Of a stretch of 38,421 bases of DNA, positions 6,232 to 14,198 are shown piece after piece. Location of the stretch: assembly GCA_017397125.1 (NCBI GenBank), contig JAFQKB010000060.1, forward strand, positions 1 through 38,421, given 5' to 3'. This stretch comes from Clostridia bacterium (GTDB lineage Bacteria > Bacillota > Clostridia > Oscillospirales > Acutalibacteraceae). The notes under the pieces were generated by a model, which saw only the letters and a program-made list of their open reading frames with translations, did not search any database and had not been told where the DNA came from. Both the position numbers and the translations under genes were made by a program. Within the stretch, counting starts at the first letter, position 1; the number at the start of each line of letters is the position of its first letter.

Positions 6232-7935
6232 ATGAACAAGAAAATAATCATCCGCAACAGCATCGTGGTCGGCCTGATGCTGGTTGTGGTGGCGGTGCTG
6301 GCCTTCACGATGCAGGGCGAGCACAACCTGAAGTGCGACGAGTGCTCCGGCGCCGGCATCGTGGACGGCGCGGCCTGCGAATTCTGCGTGGACGGCGTCA
6401 CCGACACCCCCGCCGACAGCAAATACTACGGCACCGTGGTGGCTCTGGCACCTCCGGTCATTGCCATCGTGCTGGCGCTGATCACCAAAGAGGTGTACAG
6501 TTCTCTGTTCATCGGTATCGTGGCGGGCGCCCTGTTCTATTCCAATTTTGACGTGGTTGGCGCGGTCAACGCCATTGTCAACGACGGCATCATCGCCAAC
6601 GTGGCGGACACCTGGAACGCCGGTATCCTGGTATTCCTGGTGCTGCTGGGCATTATGGTGGCGCTGGTCAATTCCGCCGGCGGCTCCGCCGCCTTTGGCC
6701 GCTGGGCTCAGACCCACGTCAAGACCCGGGCCGGCGCTATGCTGGCCACCTTTGCCCTGGGCGTGCTGATCTTCATTGACGACTATTTCAACTGCCTGAC
6801 CGTGGGCAGCGTGATGCGTCCCGTCACCGACGGTCACAAGATCTCCCGTGCCAAGTTTGCCTATATCATCGACTCCACCGCGGCCCCCATCTGCATGATC
6901 GCCCCCATCTCCTCCTGGGCGGCGGCGGTGGCCGGCGTGGTGGGCGAGGAGAACGGTCTGGGTTATTTCATCCAGGCCATCCCCTATAATTTCTATTCTC
7001 TGCTGACCATCGTCACTGTGCTCGCCATTTCGGTGCTGAAGTTCGACTTTGGTCCCATGCGCCGTCACGAGCTCAACGCCCTGGCCGGGGATCTGTTCTC
7101 CGCAAACAGTCAGGTGGAGGGCGACGACGAGGCGGTCTCCTCCAAGGGCCGCGTCATCGACCTGATCCTGCCGGTGGTGGTGCTGATCGTCTGCTGCGTG
7201 CTGGGTATGATCTACACCGGCGGCTTCTTCGACGCCGAGAGCGGCGCTTATCTCAATCTGGTCACCGCCTTCAGCGGCTGTGACGCCGCCGCCGGCCTGT
7301 CCTGGGGCGCGCTGATCGCCTTGATCGCGACCGTGCTGTACCTGATGGCCCGCCGGGTGATCTCCTTTAAGACCGCTATGGAGGCCATCCCCAAGGGCTT
7401 CAAGGCCATGGTGCCCGCCATCATCATCCTGGTGTTCGCCTGGTCTCTGGGCGGCATCACCCGCGGTATGCTGGGCGCGGACATCTTTGTTAAGGAAGCC
7501 ATCGGCGCCAGCGCCGATGCCCTCCAGGCCCTTCTGCCGGCGGTCATCTTCCTGATCGCGCTGGGTCTGTCCTTTGCCACCGGTACCTCCTGGGGCACCT
7601 TCGGCATCCTGCTGCCCATCGTCATCACCGTGTTTGCCGGTGCCGGCGAGATCCTGATCATCGCCATGTCCGCCTGCCTGGCCGGTGCGGTGTGCGGCGA
7701 CCACTGCTCGCCCATCTCCGACACCACCATTATGGCGTCGGCCGGTGCCCAGTGCAACCACGTCAACCACGTGTCCACCCAGCTGCCCTATGCGCTGACG
7801 GTGGCGGGTGTGTCGGTGGTGGCCTACGTCCTGGCCGGCTTTATCCAGAACTGGCTGATCGTGCTGCCCATCGCCATCGTGCTGATGGTGGCTACGCTGC
7901 TGGTCATTAAGGCGGCTATCGCTAAAAAAGCCTAA
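6232..7935 (+). CDS. NhaC-family transporter under lysine riboswitch control
   Basis: A 567-residue polytopic membrane protein of the NhaC Na+/H+ antiporter family (COG1757), with about a dozen hydrophobic helices and the conserved patches IFIDDYFNCLTVGSVMRP and CGDHCSPISDTTIMAS. Members placed behind lysine riboswitches have been proposed to move lysine rather than only Na+/H+. Here the riboswitch makes lysine transport the best guess, import being favoured because lysine would shut the gene off. After the first helix (residues 8-27), a short loop contains CDECSGAGIVDGAACEFC (Cys35, 38, 49, 52), a rubredoxin/DnaJ-like zinc-knuckle pattern. I do not recall this as a core part of the family. 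The ATG follows GAGGAAGGG. A terminator follows 18 bases after the stop, so it is monocistronic. Confidence 0.88.
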   Translation: MNKKIIIRNSIVVGLMLVVVAVLAFTMQGEHNLKCDECSGAGIVDGAACEFCVDGVTDTPADSKYYGTVVALAPPVIAIVLALITKEVYSSLFIGIVAGALFYSNFDVVGAVNAIVNDGIIANVADTWNAGILVFLVLLGIMVALVNSAGGSAAFGRWAQTHVKTRAGAMLATFALGVLIFIDDYFNCLTVGSVMRPVTDGHKISRAKFAYIIDSTAAPICMIAPISSWAAAVAGVVGEENGLGYFIQAIPYNFYSLLTIVTVLAISVLKFDFGPMRRHELNALAGDLFSANSQVEGDDEAVSSKGRVIDLILPVVVLIVCCVLGMIYTGGFFDAESGAYLNLVTAFSGCDAAAGLSWGALIALIATVLYLMARRVISFKTAMEAIPKGFKAMVPAIIILVFAWSLGGITRGMLGADIFVKEAIGASADALQALLPAVIFLIALGLSFATGTSWGTFGILLPIVITVFAGAGEILIIAMSACLAGAVCGDHCSPISDTTIMASAGAQCNHVNHVSTQLPYALTVAGVSVVAYVLAGFIQNWLIVLPIAIVLMVATLLVIKAAIAKKA

Positions 7936-7952
7936 CCGCAAACCGTAAATAA

Positions 7953-7982
7953 AAGGCCTCCGCCGTGTGCGGAGGCCTTTTT
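7953..7982 (+). terminator. Intrinsic terminator after the NhaC-family gene
   Basis: 11-bp perfect stem (7953-7963 with 7969-7979), 5-base loop, T tract to 7982. Confidence 0.92.
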
Positions 7983-8056
7983 CTGTTGGCGCCTTTAGGC
8001 GTGGAAATAAACCCCCGGTTTACCGGGGGAAGATTAAAAAGTGGGGCGATCCCTTG

Positions 8057-8172
8057 CCTCCCCTTGTCAGGGGAGGTGGATTTTTGCCGCAGGCAAAAAG
8101 ACGGAGGGGCAGTTCCGCGATCTCTCCCTCAGTCCTCGCTAACGCTCGGACAGCTCCCTCATCAGAGGGAGC
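8057..8172. repeat. Dispersed palindromic repeat, copy 1
   Basis: Two half-units in opposite orientation. The first has stem 8057-8064/8069-8076, then GTGG, then a variable stem (TTTTTGCC-GCA-GGCAAAAA, 8081-8099), then ACGGAGG. The second reads CCCTCAGTC, a variable stem, GACAGCTCCCTC, loop, GAGGGAGC (ending 8172). The same arrangement with different variable stems recurs near 18967-19101 and 25101-25232. The rest of the 390-base intergenic gap (7983-8328) holds a small hairpin at 8013-8031 and the terminator at 8289. No gene is seen. Confidence 0.75.
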
Positions 8173-8288
8173 CACACAGGTTACTACGTCCACAACCCGT
8201 TTACGGGTAGCGGTGCGCGTGATGCGATAATAAAGTTCAGGGGCCCCTTTTAGGGGCTGAGCCGGCACAACCCCTTCCAGGGGGGAGC

Positions 8289-8313
8289 AAACCACCGGTT
8301 GTACCGGTGGTTT
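8289..8313. terminator. Bidirectional terminator downstream of GH3 gene
   Basis: Perfect 10-bp stem AAACCACCGG / CCGGTGGTTT with a 5-base loop, 16 bases past the GH3 stop codon on the minus strand. Confidence 0.75.
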
Positions 8314-8328
8314 TGATTGCGTGGGAGC

Positions 8329-10584
8329 TTATTCGAGGGTCAGGATACCCTCCAGACGGATGTCCTGCGAGCCGGCACCCACCATAATGCGGAAGTTGCC
8401 GGGCTCCACCACCCATTCGTAGTTGCGGTTCATCAGCCGAAAACTGTGATCCTGCAGCGCAAAGGTGACGGTCTTGCTTTCGCCGGCGCGCAGGTGGATA
8501 CGCGCAAAGCCCTTGAGCAGCATAACCGGGGTTACCACGGTGCTGTCGACGTCCTCTACGTACAGTTGCACCACCTCGTCGCTGTCTGCCGCGCCCACGT
8601 TCTCCACCCGACAGCGCACGACCACGTCATAGCCGCCCAGTTTTTCGATCTGCAGGTCGCTGTATGCAAAGGTGGTGTAGCTCAGACCGTGTCCAAAAGC
8701 ATAGAGCGGGCTGTGGTCGCCGTCCATATAGCCGTTGTTGGCGCCGGGGAGCATGGAATAGTAGCAGGGGATCTGCCCGATGCTGCGGGGGAAGGAGATG
8801 GGCAGGCGACCGGCGGGGGAGAACACGCCCAGCAGAGCGTCCACGATGGCGCGGGCGCCCTTTTCGCCGCCGAACCAGGTCATCATAACGGCGTTGCACA
8901 CCGCGTCCTCGCAGGAGAGATCCAGAGGACGGCCGCCCTCCAGCACCAGCACCAGAGGCTTGTTCAGCTCGGCCAGCCGCTGGATCAGCTCGCGCTGGCG
9001 GCCGTACATCGTCAGGGTGCAGCGGTCGTGTCCCTCGCCGCTGGTACGGTGGTTATCGCCACAGACGGCGACAATCACCGCGCATTCCGATGCGATGCGT
9101 ACCGCCTCGGAGATGCTGGCGTCGATGGGGTCTACCCCCTCGGAATACAGGTGCGGTTGTCCCTCCACGATCTCGGCTTGTTTTTCGCCCTCGGTGATGG
9201 CGCAGCCGTCGTATTGTCGGATGGTGACACGCTCACCCAGCGCCTTTTGCAGTTCTTTGTAAACGGAGGGGATCGGAAACTGAGGATTGGAGGAATAGCC
9301 GCCGATCTGTTGGTTGTTGGAGGAGGGGCCGATCAGGGCGATGGAGGTCACGTCGTCGCCCAGAGGCAGGATGCCGTCGTTTTTGAGCAGCGTGACCGAC
9401 TCCTTTGCCGCCCGATAGGACAGCGCCTGATGCGCCTCGCAGTGTACGATGCGATGGTGAGCCTCCTCGTCGGTATAGGGGTTGTCAAACAGCCCCAGCG
9501 CAAACTTGACCCGCAGCACCCGGGCGCACATATCGTCCAGCCGCTCCACCGGCAGGCGTCCCTCTTCCACCAGCTCGAGGAGGGTGTCGATCCAGAATGT
9601 GGGGGTGTAATCGCAGCAACCGTCCACGTCCAGACCGTTGAGGACAGCCATCTCGATGGCCGCCTTATCGGTGCTGACCAGACGGTGGTCGTAGCGGATG
9701 CGTTTGACCCCGTTCCAGTCGGCGCGGACGTAGCCCTTGAGTCCGATGCGATCCTTGAGCACCGTTTGGAGGTAGTGGGCGGAGGCCATCATCGGATCGC
9801 CGTCGATGGAGTTGTAGCTGGCCATGACGTTGTAGGCACCGCCCTCCCGGACGGCGGCCTCGAATACGGGGAGATAGCAGCTCTCCACCTCCCGCTTGCC
9901 GGCCCGGGCGGTGGAGCAGTTGAGACCCCGTTCGGGCAGACCATGGGCGCAGTAGTGCTTCGGTTCGGTGACCACCGCGTCGGAACGGCTCACGTCCCCC
10001 CGTTGCTCGCCGGATACCAGCGCCGCCGCCATACGGGAGGACAGATAGGTGTCTTCGCCAAAGGTCTCCTCGGTGCGCCCCCAGCGGGGATCCCGCGCCA
10101 CGTCCAGATTGGGGGCCAGTATCTCGTGGATGCCCAATGCCCGGGTCTCGGCGGCGATGCCCTCACCGATCTGCCGGATCAGCGGGGGATCAAAGGTGGC
10201 GCCCCAGTTGATGGGGCTGGGGAATACGGTGCCCCGCAGGCCGGCGATGCCGTGGAGCGCCTCTCCGGTAAAGATCACCGGAATACCCAGACGGGAATGT
10301 TCTACGAAATGCTTTTGGAGTTTGTTCAGTGCCGCGGGCATGGAATATACGTCGTGGACAAAACCGATGCCGGCATCCCCGAACTCCTCTATCAGCCTAT
10401 TATAGTCGAAATCGGTGTCGGCATCCACACTGCACCCGTGTTGGGCAGAGGGCTTGGTGGCGTATTCCACGCCGCGGCACATACAGGTCTGCGCCGCCTT
10501 TTCCCGCAGTGTCATACGGGACAGCAGCTCCTGCACCCGGGATTCGATGCCCGTCTCGGTTGGGATGATTTTATCCGTATTCAT
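8329..10584 (-). CDS. Glycoside hydrolase family 3 (beta-glucosidase/xylosidase type)
   Basis: A 751-residue cytoplasmic-looking GH3 enzyme with no signal peptide. The N-terminal TIM-barrel domain has RDPRWGRTEETFGED (about 165-178), the substrate-binding KHY near 209-211 and the nucleophile Asp289 in KGYVRADWNG. It is followed by the alpha/beta sandwich domain with KNDGILPLG and GGEKGARAIVDALLG. A C-terminal fibronectin type III-like domain (VVRCRVENVG to FRIMVGAGSQDIRL) completes the usual BglX-like order. Expected reaction is release of terminal beta-D-glucose or xylose from oligosaccharides. The frame extends 28 codons upstream, but ATG 10584 follows GAGGTG by seven bases and begins the recognisable sequence. 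A promoter lies just upstream and a terminator just downstream. Confidence 0.92.
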   Translation of the reverse strand: MNTDKIIPTETGIESRVQELLSRMTLREKAAQTCMCRGVEYATKPSAQHGCSVDADTDFDYNRLIEEFGDAGIGFVHDVYSMPAALNKLQKHFVEHSRLGIPVIFTGEALHGIAGLRGTVFPSPINWGATFDPPLIRQIGEGIAAETRALGIHEILAPNLDVARDPRWGRTEETFGEDTYLSSRMAAALVSGEQRGDVSRSDAVVTEPKHYCAHGLPERGLNCSTARAGKREVESCYLPVFEAAVREGGAYNVMASYNSIDGDPMMASAHYLQTVLKDRIGLKGYVRADWNGVKRIRYDHRLVSTDKAAIEMAVLNGLDVDGCCDYTPTFWIDTLLELVEEGRLPVERLDDMCARVLRVKFALGLFDNPYTDEEAHHRIVHCEAHQALSYRAAKESVTLLKNDGILPLGDDVTSIALIGPSSNNQQIGGYSSNPQFPIPSVYKELQKALGERVTIRQYDGCAITEGEKQAEIVEGQPHLYSEGVDPIDASISEAVRIASECAVIVAVCGDNHRTSGEGHDRCTLTMYGRQRELIQRLAELNKPLVLVLEGGRPLDLSCEDAVCNAVMMTWFGGEKGARAIVDALLGVFSPAGRLPISFPRSIGQIPCYYSMLPGANNGYMDGDHSPLYAFGHGLSYTTFAYSDLQIEKLGGYDVVVRCRVENVGAADSDEVVQLYVEDVDSTVVTPVMLLKGFARIHLRAGESKTVTFALQDHSFRLMNRNYEWVVEPGNFRIMVGAGSQDIRLEGILTLE

Positions 10585-10639
10585 CGGTGTACACCTCGCG
10601 TATCTGGATTGTGGCGGATGCCGTGCACCGCGCACCCTC

Positions 10640-10668
10640 ATTGTAGCATATCGTCTCCCGACGCACAA
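10640..10668 (-). promoter_or_regulatory. Promoter for GH3 gene (extended -10)
   Basis: Minus strand TTGTGC, 17-base spacer, TACAAT with a TGC extended -10. The -35 is weak (three of six), compensated by the extended -10. Confidence 0.55.
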
Positions 10669-10740
10669 GAAACAACGGGTGCAATAGCAGACAAAAGTTC
10701 AGCATGTCCCGGGGCGTACAGAAGACGGGCGACCGATGCG

Positions 10741-10778
10741 AAAAAAAAGCACCCTCTGCCGTTGGCGGCAAAGGGTGC
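10741..10778 (-). terminator. Intrinsic terminator of the SGNH/DUF1846 operon
   Basis: Stem 10749-10761 with 10766-10778 (13 positions, one C/A mismatch), loop TTGG, followed on the minus strand by eight T. It sits 14 bases past the SGNH hydrolase stop. Confidence 0.88.
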
Positions 10779-10792
10779 GTGCAATCGATTTT

Positions 10793-11452
10793 TTACAGAC
10801 TCTTGAGGAATCCGATCAGGCGGGAGGCGATGCGCTCGTGGCCGGCGTCGTTGGGGTGCAGACCGTCCGGCATAAAGGTCTCCCGGACCACCGGCAGCTC
10901 CGGATTGAGGTTGCTGACCGCATACAGATCCAGCACCGGGAAGGAGTAATAGGCGGCTACCTCCTTAATGGTTTCGGCGATGCACTTAAACGGGGCGATG
11001 ACCGGATAGCCGTGCTCGTTGATGGTGTCGTGCTCACCCACCCGGTGCAGGGGGGTCATCACCACGACGGTGGCGGTGGGATACTTCTCCCACAGGGTGC
11101 GGAACAGGGTGTGCAGTGCGCCGCAGAAGGTGGTCTCATCCCGGTCAGCGATGGTGCCCAGAGGCACGTCGCCGTGGCCGAAGTCGTTGGTGCCGCCCCA
11201 GACCACGACGACGTCCGCGTCGGGGTCCATCTCCGGCACCCGGGAGGCGAAATGTTGGCCAAATCTTTCTTCGCCGGGGCGCTCCGGGCGGATGCGGGGA
11301 GCGATGCGGGTGCCGCCGATGCCGTAGCCCCGCACGGTGGCGCCGGTCTCCCGTCCTACCCGCATCCAATAGACGTTCTGCCAGTCGGTCAGGCAGGCAC
11401 CCTCTGTGATGCTGTCACCGAGGAAAAGGATCTTTTTACCGTTCAGTTCCAT
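10793..11452 (-). CDS. SGNH/GDSL-family hydrolase
   Basis: A 219-residue SGNH hydrolase, probably an esterase or carbohydrate deacetylase. All four blocks are present: ILFLGDSITEG with catalytic Ser14, GYGIGGTRIA with the oxyanion Gly, WGGTNDFGHG with Asn89, and MPDGLHPNDAGH with Asp196 and His199 completing the triad. There is no signal peptide. The frame begins five codons further upstream at ATG 11467, but that ATG is part of the ribosome binding site GGAGGA. ATG 11452 is correctly spaced from it. The gene starts 14 bases after the DUF1846 stop and ends at a strong terminator, so the two are co-transcribed. Substrate is unknown, though the GH3 gene next door hints at glycan metabolism. Confidence 0.88.
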   Translation of the reverse strand: MELNGKKILFLGDSITEGACLTDWQNVYWMRVGRETGATVRGYGIGGTRIAPRIRPERPGEERFGQHFASRVPEMDPDADVVVVWGGTNDFGHGDVPLGTIADRDETTFCGALHTLFRTLWEKYPTATVVVMTPLHRVGEHDTINEHGYPVIAPFKCIAETIKEVAAYYSFPVLDLYAVSNLNPELPVVRETFMPDGLHPNDAGHERIASRLIGFLKSL

Positions 11453-11466
11453 GGCGATTTCCTCCA

Positions 11467-12951
11467 TTACTGATATAATACGCTCTGCTTCGGAAATTCC
11501 GGCTCGCAGGTCAGGTGCATCCGCATCTTGCGCAGGATGGACTCGTCACCGGAATGGAGTATCTGGGTGGAATGGATCTCGCAGCCCCGCAATTTGGGCA
11601 GCTGGGCCACCGCCCGGGCGGCCACCGGGTCGGTGGCGGCGCAGATGTACAGCGCCGTCAGAGCGTCGTCCAGCTTGAGGGCGCTGGAGTGGCTGCTGAG
11701 CAGATTGACCTTCAGGTCGATGACCGGCTCCAATACCGCCGGGCTCATCAGCAGGGTGGACTTGGGGATATCTGCCAGCACCTTGATGGCGTTGAGCACC
11801 GCACCGGAGCAGGCGCTCAGCAGCGAGGTAGACTTGCCGGTGATGATGCGGCCGTCCGGCAGCTGGATGGCGGCGGCGGGAGCGCCGCAGCGCTGGCGCT
11901 TGTCCAGAGCCGGCTGCACCACAGCCCGGTCGGTCTGCTTAAGACTGAGCTGCTGCATGATCTTTTTGAGCTTGTCCACCGTATTCTGGCTCTCCCGGCC
12001 CATACGCAGGTCGGTGAGCCCCTTATAATAGCGGCGGATGATCTCCTGATAGCTGGCCTGGCGGCAGACGTCGTCGTCCACAATGGCGTAGCCCGCCATG
12101 TTGACACCCATATCCGTGGGGCTGCAATAGAAATTGTCGTTGCCGGTGATGCGGGACAGGATGGTGCGCACCAGGGGAAATGCCTCCACGTCCCGGTTGT
12201 AGTTGACGGTGGTGATGCCGTAGGCCTCCAGGTGGAAGGGATCGATCATATTCACGTCCTGCAGGTCGGCGGTGGCGGCCTCATAGGCCAGGTTGACCGG
12301 GTGCTTGAGGGACAGATTCCAGATGGGGAAGGTCTCGTATTTGCCGTATCCGGCCACGTTGCCCCGGCGATGCTCGTGATACACCTGGGACAGGCAGGTG
12401 GCCAACTTGCCGCTGCCGGGACCCGGGGCGGTGACCACCACCAGGGGCTTGGTGGTCTCGATGTAGGGGTTGGCGCCGTAGCCCTGGTCGCTGACGATAT
12501 GGTCCACGTCCGCCGGATAGCCCTTGATGGGGCGGTGGATGTAGTTGCGGATGCCCAGGGCATCCAGCTTGCACTTAAACTGGTCGGCGGCGGACTGGCC
12601 GGTATAGCGGGTGATGACCACGCTGTTGACCGCGATGCCCATGCCCCGCACCATGTCGATCTGCCGCAGCAGATCCTGGTCGTAGCTCAGACCCAGGTCG
12701 GCGCGGATCTTGTTCTTTTCGATGTTGTCGGCGCTGATGCAGAAGACCAGCTCTGCCTGGTCGCCCATAGAGCGCAGCAGACGGATCTTGGCGTCCGGCT
12801 CAAAGCCGGGCAGCACCCGGGATGCGTGGTAGTCGTCAAACAGCTTGCCGCCGAATTCCAGATACAGCTTGCCCTCGAACTGAGAGATGCGCTCCAGGAT
12901 ATGCTGCTTCTGTTTTTCCATGTAAAGATTGTTGTCAAAACCGATTTTCAT
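11467..12951 (-). CDS. DUF1846 (UPF0371) protein
   Basis: A 494-residue protein of the DUF1846 family, widespread in Firmicutes and of unsettled function. The family start KIGFDNNLYMEKQ and LYLEFGGKLFDDYHASRVLPGF is unmistakable. A glycine-rich loop VVVTAPGPGSGKLATCLSQ near residues 170-185 looks like a nucleotide-binding P-loop. The N-terminal half is thus probably a nucleotide-using alpha/beta domain. The frame stays open 21 codons upstream, but ATG 12951 begins the conserved sequence and the upstream codons overlap the predicted promoter. The preceding GGGGG-rich leader offers only a weak ribosome binding site. It is transcribed divergently from holB and followed closely by the SGNH hydrolase gene. 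Confidence 0.92.
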   Translation of the reverse strand: MKIGFDNNLYMEKQKQHILERISQFEGKLYLEFGGKLFDDYHASRVLPGFEPDAKIRLLRSMGDQAELVFCISADNIEKNKIRADLGLSYDQDLLRQIDMVRGMGIAVNSVVITRYTGQSAADQFKCKLDALGIRNYIHRPIKGYPADVDHIVSDQGYGANPYIETTKPLVVVTAPGPGSGKLATCLSQVYHEHRRGNVAGYGKYETFPIWNLSLKHPVNLAYEAATADLQDVNMIDPFHLEAYGITTVNYNRDVEAFPLVRTILSRITGNDNFYCSPTDMGVNMAGYAIVDDDVCRQASYQEIIRRYYKGLTDLRMGRESQNTVDKLKKIMQQLSLKQTDRAVVQPALDKRQRCGAPAAAIQLPDGRIITGKSTSLLSACSGAVLNAIKVLADIPKSTLLMSPAVLEPVIDLKVNLLSSHSSALKLDDALTALYICAATDPVAARAVAQLPKLRGCEIHSTQILHSGDESILRKMRMHLTCEPEFPKQSVLYQ

Positions 12952-12985
12952 ACACGCCCACGCCCCCAAATAAAATACACCATAA

Positions 12986-13014
12986 AGGATAGCACAATTT
13001 TGCCCCCGGCACAA
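12986..13014 (-). promoter_or_regulatory. Promoter for DUF1846-SGNH operon
   Basis: Minus strand TTGTGC, 17-base spacer, TATCCT with TGC extended -10. Its -35 hexamer and spacing equal those of the GH3 promoter. Confidence 0.5.
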
Positions 13015-13083
13015 GGGAAAAGTGGAATTTCGGGCAACTTTTTTTGCCAGATGCGGCAGATGATTTCCATTCGCAAAAAAAAC

Positions 13084-13112
13084 TTGTCACCGGCGGGATA
13101 TTCGTGTATAAT
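13084..13112 (+). promoter_or_regulatory. Sigma-A promoter for holB
   Basis: TTGTCA, 17-base spacer, TATAAT, ending 36 bases before the holB start. Confidence 0.85.
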
Positions 13113-13147
13113 GGATGTGTATATGTGCCGGGAAGGGAGGGCGTCGG

Positions 13148-14128
13148 ATGCAGTTCGGTGATTTTGCCGGTAATGAACCCATCAAGAGGCAGCTGGCTGC
13201 GGAGATCGACGCCGGTCATTTCCCCCACGCGCTGCTGCTGGAGGGCGCCGCCGGTACGGGGCGCCGCACCCTGGCCCGGCAGATCGCCCGGGCGGCTCTG
13301 TGCCGCAGCGGGGAGCACCCGGCCCGTCCCTGCGGCGTGTGCGCCGCCTGCCAGAAGAGCGCCCATCCGGACCTGACCGAGCTGGGCGGGGACGGCACCG
13401 CCCTGTCGGTGGATACCATCCGCCGCCTGCGGGAGGACGCCTTTTTGCTCCCCAACGAGTCGGCCTATCGGGTGGTCATCCTGGCAGAGGCCCAGACCAT
13501 GACCCCCCAGGCCCAGAACGCTCTGCTCAAGATCCTGGAGGAGCCACCGGCCTACCTGCTGTTTATCCTCACCTGCGATAAGCGCACCTCTCTGCTGGAG
13601 ACCATCCGGTCCCGGTGCGTGTGTCTGGCCCTGTCCCCGGTGGAGTGGGACCTGGCCGCCCCGGTGCTGGCGGCCCGTCTGCCCCGGGTGCCGGAGGAGG
13701 AGCTGCGCCGGGCTCACAGCCTGTTTGGCGGCTGCATCGGCCAGGTCATCGACGGCGTGTCGGACGGCACCTTTCGCCAGGTGCTGGAGCTGGTGCCCCG
13801 GATGGCCGCCGCAGTGGTCGCCCCGAGCGAGCTGGAGCTGCTACGGCTCACCGGCCCGCTGGAAAAGGAAAAGCAGCTCACCGCCGGCGTGCTGGCGGGG
13901 CTGATGCTGGTGTTCCGGGACGCCCTTATACACAAATACGGCGGTGCTACCGCCCTGTCCACCGCGCCGGAGGCGGCCCGGCAGCTGGCGGCCCGATTGA
14001 CCGGCGCCCGGCTGACGGCGCTGATGGAGCAGGTGGAACAGCTGCAGAACGCCCTGACCCGCAATATGAACAATACGCTGCTGCTGACCCGGCTGTGCGC
14101 CTGTCTGCGGCAGGGGGCCGGTATGTAA
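13148..14128 (+). CDS. holB: DNA polymerase III delta-prime subunit
   Basis: A 326-residue clamp-loader subunit. The AAA+ domain begins FGDFAGNEPIKRQL and has GAAGTGRRTLA at residues 33-43, where the Walker A lysine is replaced by arginine, consistent with a non-ATP-binding delta-prime. Four cysteines (52, 62, 65, 68) form the zinc module. VVILAEAQTMTPQAQNALLKILEEPP and TIRSRC are the family's best-conserved blocks, and the C-terminal collar domain follows. The start is ATG 13148 after GGGAGGG; upstream in-frame codons overlap the promoter. holB followed by ricT matches the Bacillus order holB-yaaT. Confidence 0.93.
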   Translation: MQFGDFAGNEPIKRQLAAEIDAGHFPHALLLEGAAGTGRRTLARQIARAALCRSGEHPARPCGVCAACQKSAHPDLTELGGDGTALSVDTIRRLREDAFLLPNESAYRVVILAEAQTMTPQAQNALLKILEEPPAYLLFILTCDKRTSLLETIRSRCVCLALSPVEWDLAAPVLAARLPRVPEEELRRAHSLFGGCIGQVIDGVSDGTFRQVLELVPRMAAAVVAPSELELLRLTGPLEKEKQLTAGVLAGLMLVFRDALIHKYGGATALSTAPEAARQLAARLTGARLTALMEQVEQLQNALTRNMNNTLLLTRLCACLRQGAGM

Positions 14129-14198
14129 CGGCTGTGCGGATGCTTTTATGATGAAATTACTGGGTGAAAACCCATTATGAAATAAGGAGATTTACGTT

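Noticed and set aside
6208-7941. 577-codon minus-strand ORF opposite the NhaC-family gene
   Set aside because: His/Gly/Asp-rich translation typical of the antisense of a GC-rich gene; no family resemblance or ribosome binding site.
8317-10806. 829-codon plus-strand ORF opposite the GH3 gene
   Set aside because: Antisense shadow; the minus strand encodes all GH3 motifs and has its own promoter and terminator.
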